Source: Pipra filicauda (taxonomy: Eukaryota > Chordata > Aves > Passeriformes > Pipridae). Taken from it: a DNA stretch of 64,000 nt. The stretch lies in NCBI RefSeq assembly GCF_003945595.2, contig NW_024104427.1, positions 310,001 through 374,000 of the forward strand. The letters are read 5' to 3'. The notes beneath the pieces were generated by a model. It worked only from the letters and a program-made list of their open reading frames with translations, made no database searches and was not told the DNA's origin. Below are positions 61,371 to 64,000 of this stretch, in pieces (positions within the stretch are counted from its first letter, which is position 1; every line of letters begins with the position of its first letter). The position numbers and the translations under genes are program-made.

Positions 61371-64000
61371 TCTTTTGTTTGCATGAGAAACCACTGGCAT
61401 CTCGCATTTATAAGGACTTTTAAAGATCTGCTATGAAAAATAACTCTGTCTTAAAAATACGGGGGATTTTCTTGTTGTTGTTGGGTTTCTTTTAATTGCA
61501 TGCAAACCAGCCAGTGAATTCGTGCTCTCCTCTGAGAAGCTATTTTTACAGAGAGATCAGTGGTTATTTAGGATACAAAGGAGAGCACAGCTTTTCACCA
61601 GGCTGCAATCTTTCCACCTTGCATATTCATTTCGATGACTAGAGAAGGAGACTGCTCCAGGGGGAAAATAGCAGGGATGGATTCCTGCCTCTGTGAAGGG
61701 ACTGGATCTGTTAGAAAGATAAGAGGGAATAGCAAGTGGGCCCATCACCGCTGAAATGAGCTTCTTGTAACCATTGCCACGCTAGATAGATGTGGAAAAG
61801 GTATTAGAAGTGTGGGAAAGGTGATAGGAATGACCAACTTGTAGACTGAGATGCAGTGTGCAAAATTGCATTCTCATTTTCTGTTGTTTTTATTTAGGCC
61901 ACCCAACCTTTAAGGATTGAGGTTGAGGAGTTGCAGGTCAAATAAGGACCCTGTAGTGTAGCTGTTGATGTGAAAGGAGAAAGACTGCACAGCCAAGCAG
62001 GAAGTTTCATCACGGCCTGCTCAGATGTTGGTTGGTTGCTTGTCATCACTCTGGTTGAACTGGAGATATATGGAGAAGAGTCTCTCCTATTCTGCTTTGG
62101 TCTCTCCATGTGAATCTGACAACATACAGAGAGAAAGTATAAATCTTGTGAAAACAAGTAAAAGTAGCTGGGGTTTGAGATCACTGTGCAGCTCTGTTTT
62201 GTGTTACAAGTGTACTCTTGGTGCACATTCCAGGGGGCAAGATTGCCTCGGTCTCTGGACTTACCTGTCCATAGGGATAGGCTGTGCACATCTGTGAAAA
62301 TCCTCATTTCACCAGCAAAGCACTTGAGTGTCTGGACACAGAGCATGTGGAAAGATTTTCTCAAACTAGAGGCATTCAGCTCTTTTGTTGGATCTGGAAA
62401 TATCTGCTGAGAAGTTTCCCTGCCAGTCCTTGGTCAGGAATAGCATCTTAAATTTTTCAGTGTATATTCCTGTGGAATTTCATTGAAATTCTGAGGTTTG
62501 TGATCCCCCAGAAGGAGTGCAAGTGTTTCTACTGAACTGGGACAGCAAGAGGGAGAAGAAGTTATTCGGTTTGTCACTGTTCTTGAGTATGATCAACACT
62601 TACTATTTTAATGCTGGTATTAACCCATTATGGATTTAGATCCCACTATGTAAACCACTATACCAGGGCAGAGGGATGTCAGAAAGCCATCTCTTTTCCC
62701 AGAAGGGCTCACTCAAGGCACTAATAGCTAAACATGAAGCCATTCAGGCAACTGTACCACCCCCAAGAGCAGATATTTGTGTATTTAGGCATTTCTCACA
62801 ACCCAGGAAAGAAGACTCAGTTAATTGGTCGAATCAGTCAGTACTTGAATCAATGGCTGGGATCATCTCAGTCAGCTGAAATAAAATACAGCATAAATGT
62901 GATGGAATTGATCAAAGCTGTACCAAAAATACCACAGAGAAGAATTTTGGATGTCAGATATTTAAAATTTCCTCTGCATTTGAAAAAAAAAAAAAATCCA
63001 AAGCAATCATTTCATACCTGATCCAAGCAGCTGGTAGTGGTTTTTACCAGCACTGAGACATGTTACAGGTGCATTTTTGGGACCTCAGTCCTACATCCAT
63101 TTACTGTGGTTGGTTTGGACCCAAACAGTAATGATTGACTGAAGAAGCCCTTCTGGATAAATCTTAAGACTGTATGAGTGAAGTTTGAAGGATTTTCCCA
63201 AATTATTTTATTTTTCATCTCCCAAATGCCCTGTTGGTTTTACCTTTTCTTTTTCCCACCACTGCCTACTCCTTGCTCTGCACTGCTAAAGGGCTCTGGA
63301 AGTTGCCTCCTTCCAGTGCTTGGGTGAGGACTCTTCTCACAGTCATGGCAAAGCCTCTTCATCCTGGAAAACACATTGAAGAGCATCACAGTACATGCTC
63401 TGCCATATTTTAAAAACCTCTCTTTCCATGGGATCCAAGAAAAACCCACCACAGCCTGATTTCTGAGAAACCTGAGCAGACCTTTGCAACCCTGGGCTGT
63501 GGGATAGGTTGGAGTGCCCAAAACCACTATATATTACTAAAGGCAGTTATATTACCCCACTCTAAGGTCTGCCCATGCTTCACAAAATCCTGAGAGTCCA
63601 CCCTGGACACCCTGGGGACAGCAACAGTTGGTGGGAATCAGCTGGGGATATTGCAGCACCAGCATCTTCCAACACACAAAACCTCAGGCAGCCTCAGGCT
63701 ACCCAGGCGCACCCTGGATTTCTCCATGGAGCATCTAGGGATGTGCTTAGATAAAAGATATTGTTGAGACTAAATCTTGCTTTACAACCGGTTTTATTCT
63801 TGGCAATGGGTGGGCCATTGGAAAAGGGACTGTTAGAAAACAAATCCTAATCTGTATTGTTGGCCAAGGCAGAAAACGATTGTCCAAAATAAAGCATAAA
63901 GCTTGTTAACAAGCAAAGCACACTATCAAATTCAATGGCAACAGGAGCAGGCAAAAAAATATGAAAACCTGCTCCAGGCACTCTGAATGCAGCCCTTATG
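61371..64000. other. Noncoding flank of the CpG island
   Basis: Begins with a CTTTTGTTTGCATG stretch (61372-61385) that joins a SOX-like and an octamer-like word. Beyond about 61,500 the DNA is ordinary and AT-rich, with a 14-A run at 62983-62996. A 156-codon minus frame (61,894-62,364) was inspected and matched no family. No repeat or RNA gene recognised. Confidence 0.5.

Noticed and set aside
60835..61386. 183-codon plus-strand frame in the CpG island.
   Set aside because: GC-rich sequence has few stop codons. The translation changes character along its length and matches no family.
1..64000. CRISPR arrays, operons, prophage, rRNA or bacterial-type features.
   Set aside because: None of the required patterns appear, and the sequence is clearly vertebrate.

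Overview
The window looks like a piece of bird nuclear DNA. The base composition is moderately AT-rich and CpG-poor outside one island. There are no compact operons, no long conserved reading frames, no rRNA or tRNA genes and no CRISPR. The recognisable repeats are the sauropsid set: 3' ends of CR1 LINEs with the octamer-type tail, very old CR1-type LINE remains, MIR-like fragments and one solo retroviral LTR. The low repeat load fits a bird better than a turtle or crocodile. I cannot name the species or the locus.

I found no protein-coding exon I can defend. Open frames of 60-190 codons occur on both strands, as chance predicts for 64 kb. The only frames I can assign to a protein family are remains of the CR1 reverse-transcriptase ORF.

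Layout: 1-3.4 kb, nothing recognised. 3.4-4.9 kb (perhaps to 5.5 kb), a very old CR1-type LINE read on the minus strand. 5.5-17.4 kb, unannotated sequence with a 56-A homopolymer at 8.1 kb and a weak MIR-like piece at 8.9 kb. 17.4-27.4 kb, two CR1 3' ends, two MIR-like pieces, a possible tRNA-derived SINE and two AT-rich homeodomain-site clusters. 30.8-31.3 kb, a 511-bp solo LTR with a 6-bp target duplication. 36.8 kb, a third CR1 end. 40.5-41.2 kb, a candidate conserved noncoding element next to a very strong G-quadruplex motif. 45.3-45.7 kb, another old CR1. 51.7-52.4 kb, a GC-richer block with overlapping open frames and a TATA box. 54.2 and 58.2-58.7 kb, further candidate regulatory elements. 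60.7-61.4 kb, the only CpG island, the best candidate for a promoter or developmental control region.

Every retroelement whose direction I could read lies on the minus strand. This would fit a window lying in an intron or transcript read left to right, because antisense insertions are better tolerated, but it is only an inference. The most likely overall role is noncoding intergenic or intronic DNA carrying regulatory elements. I did not find a new protein-coding system here.
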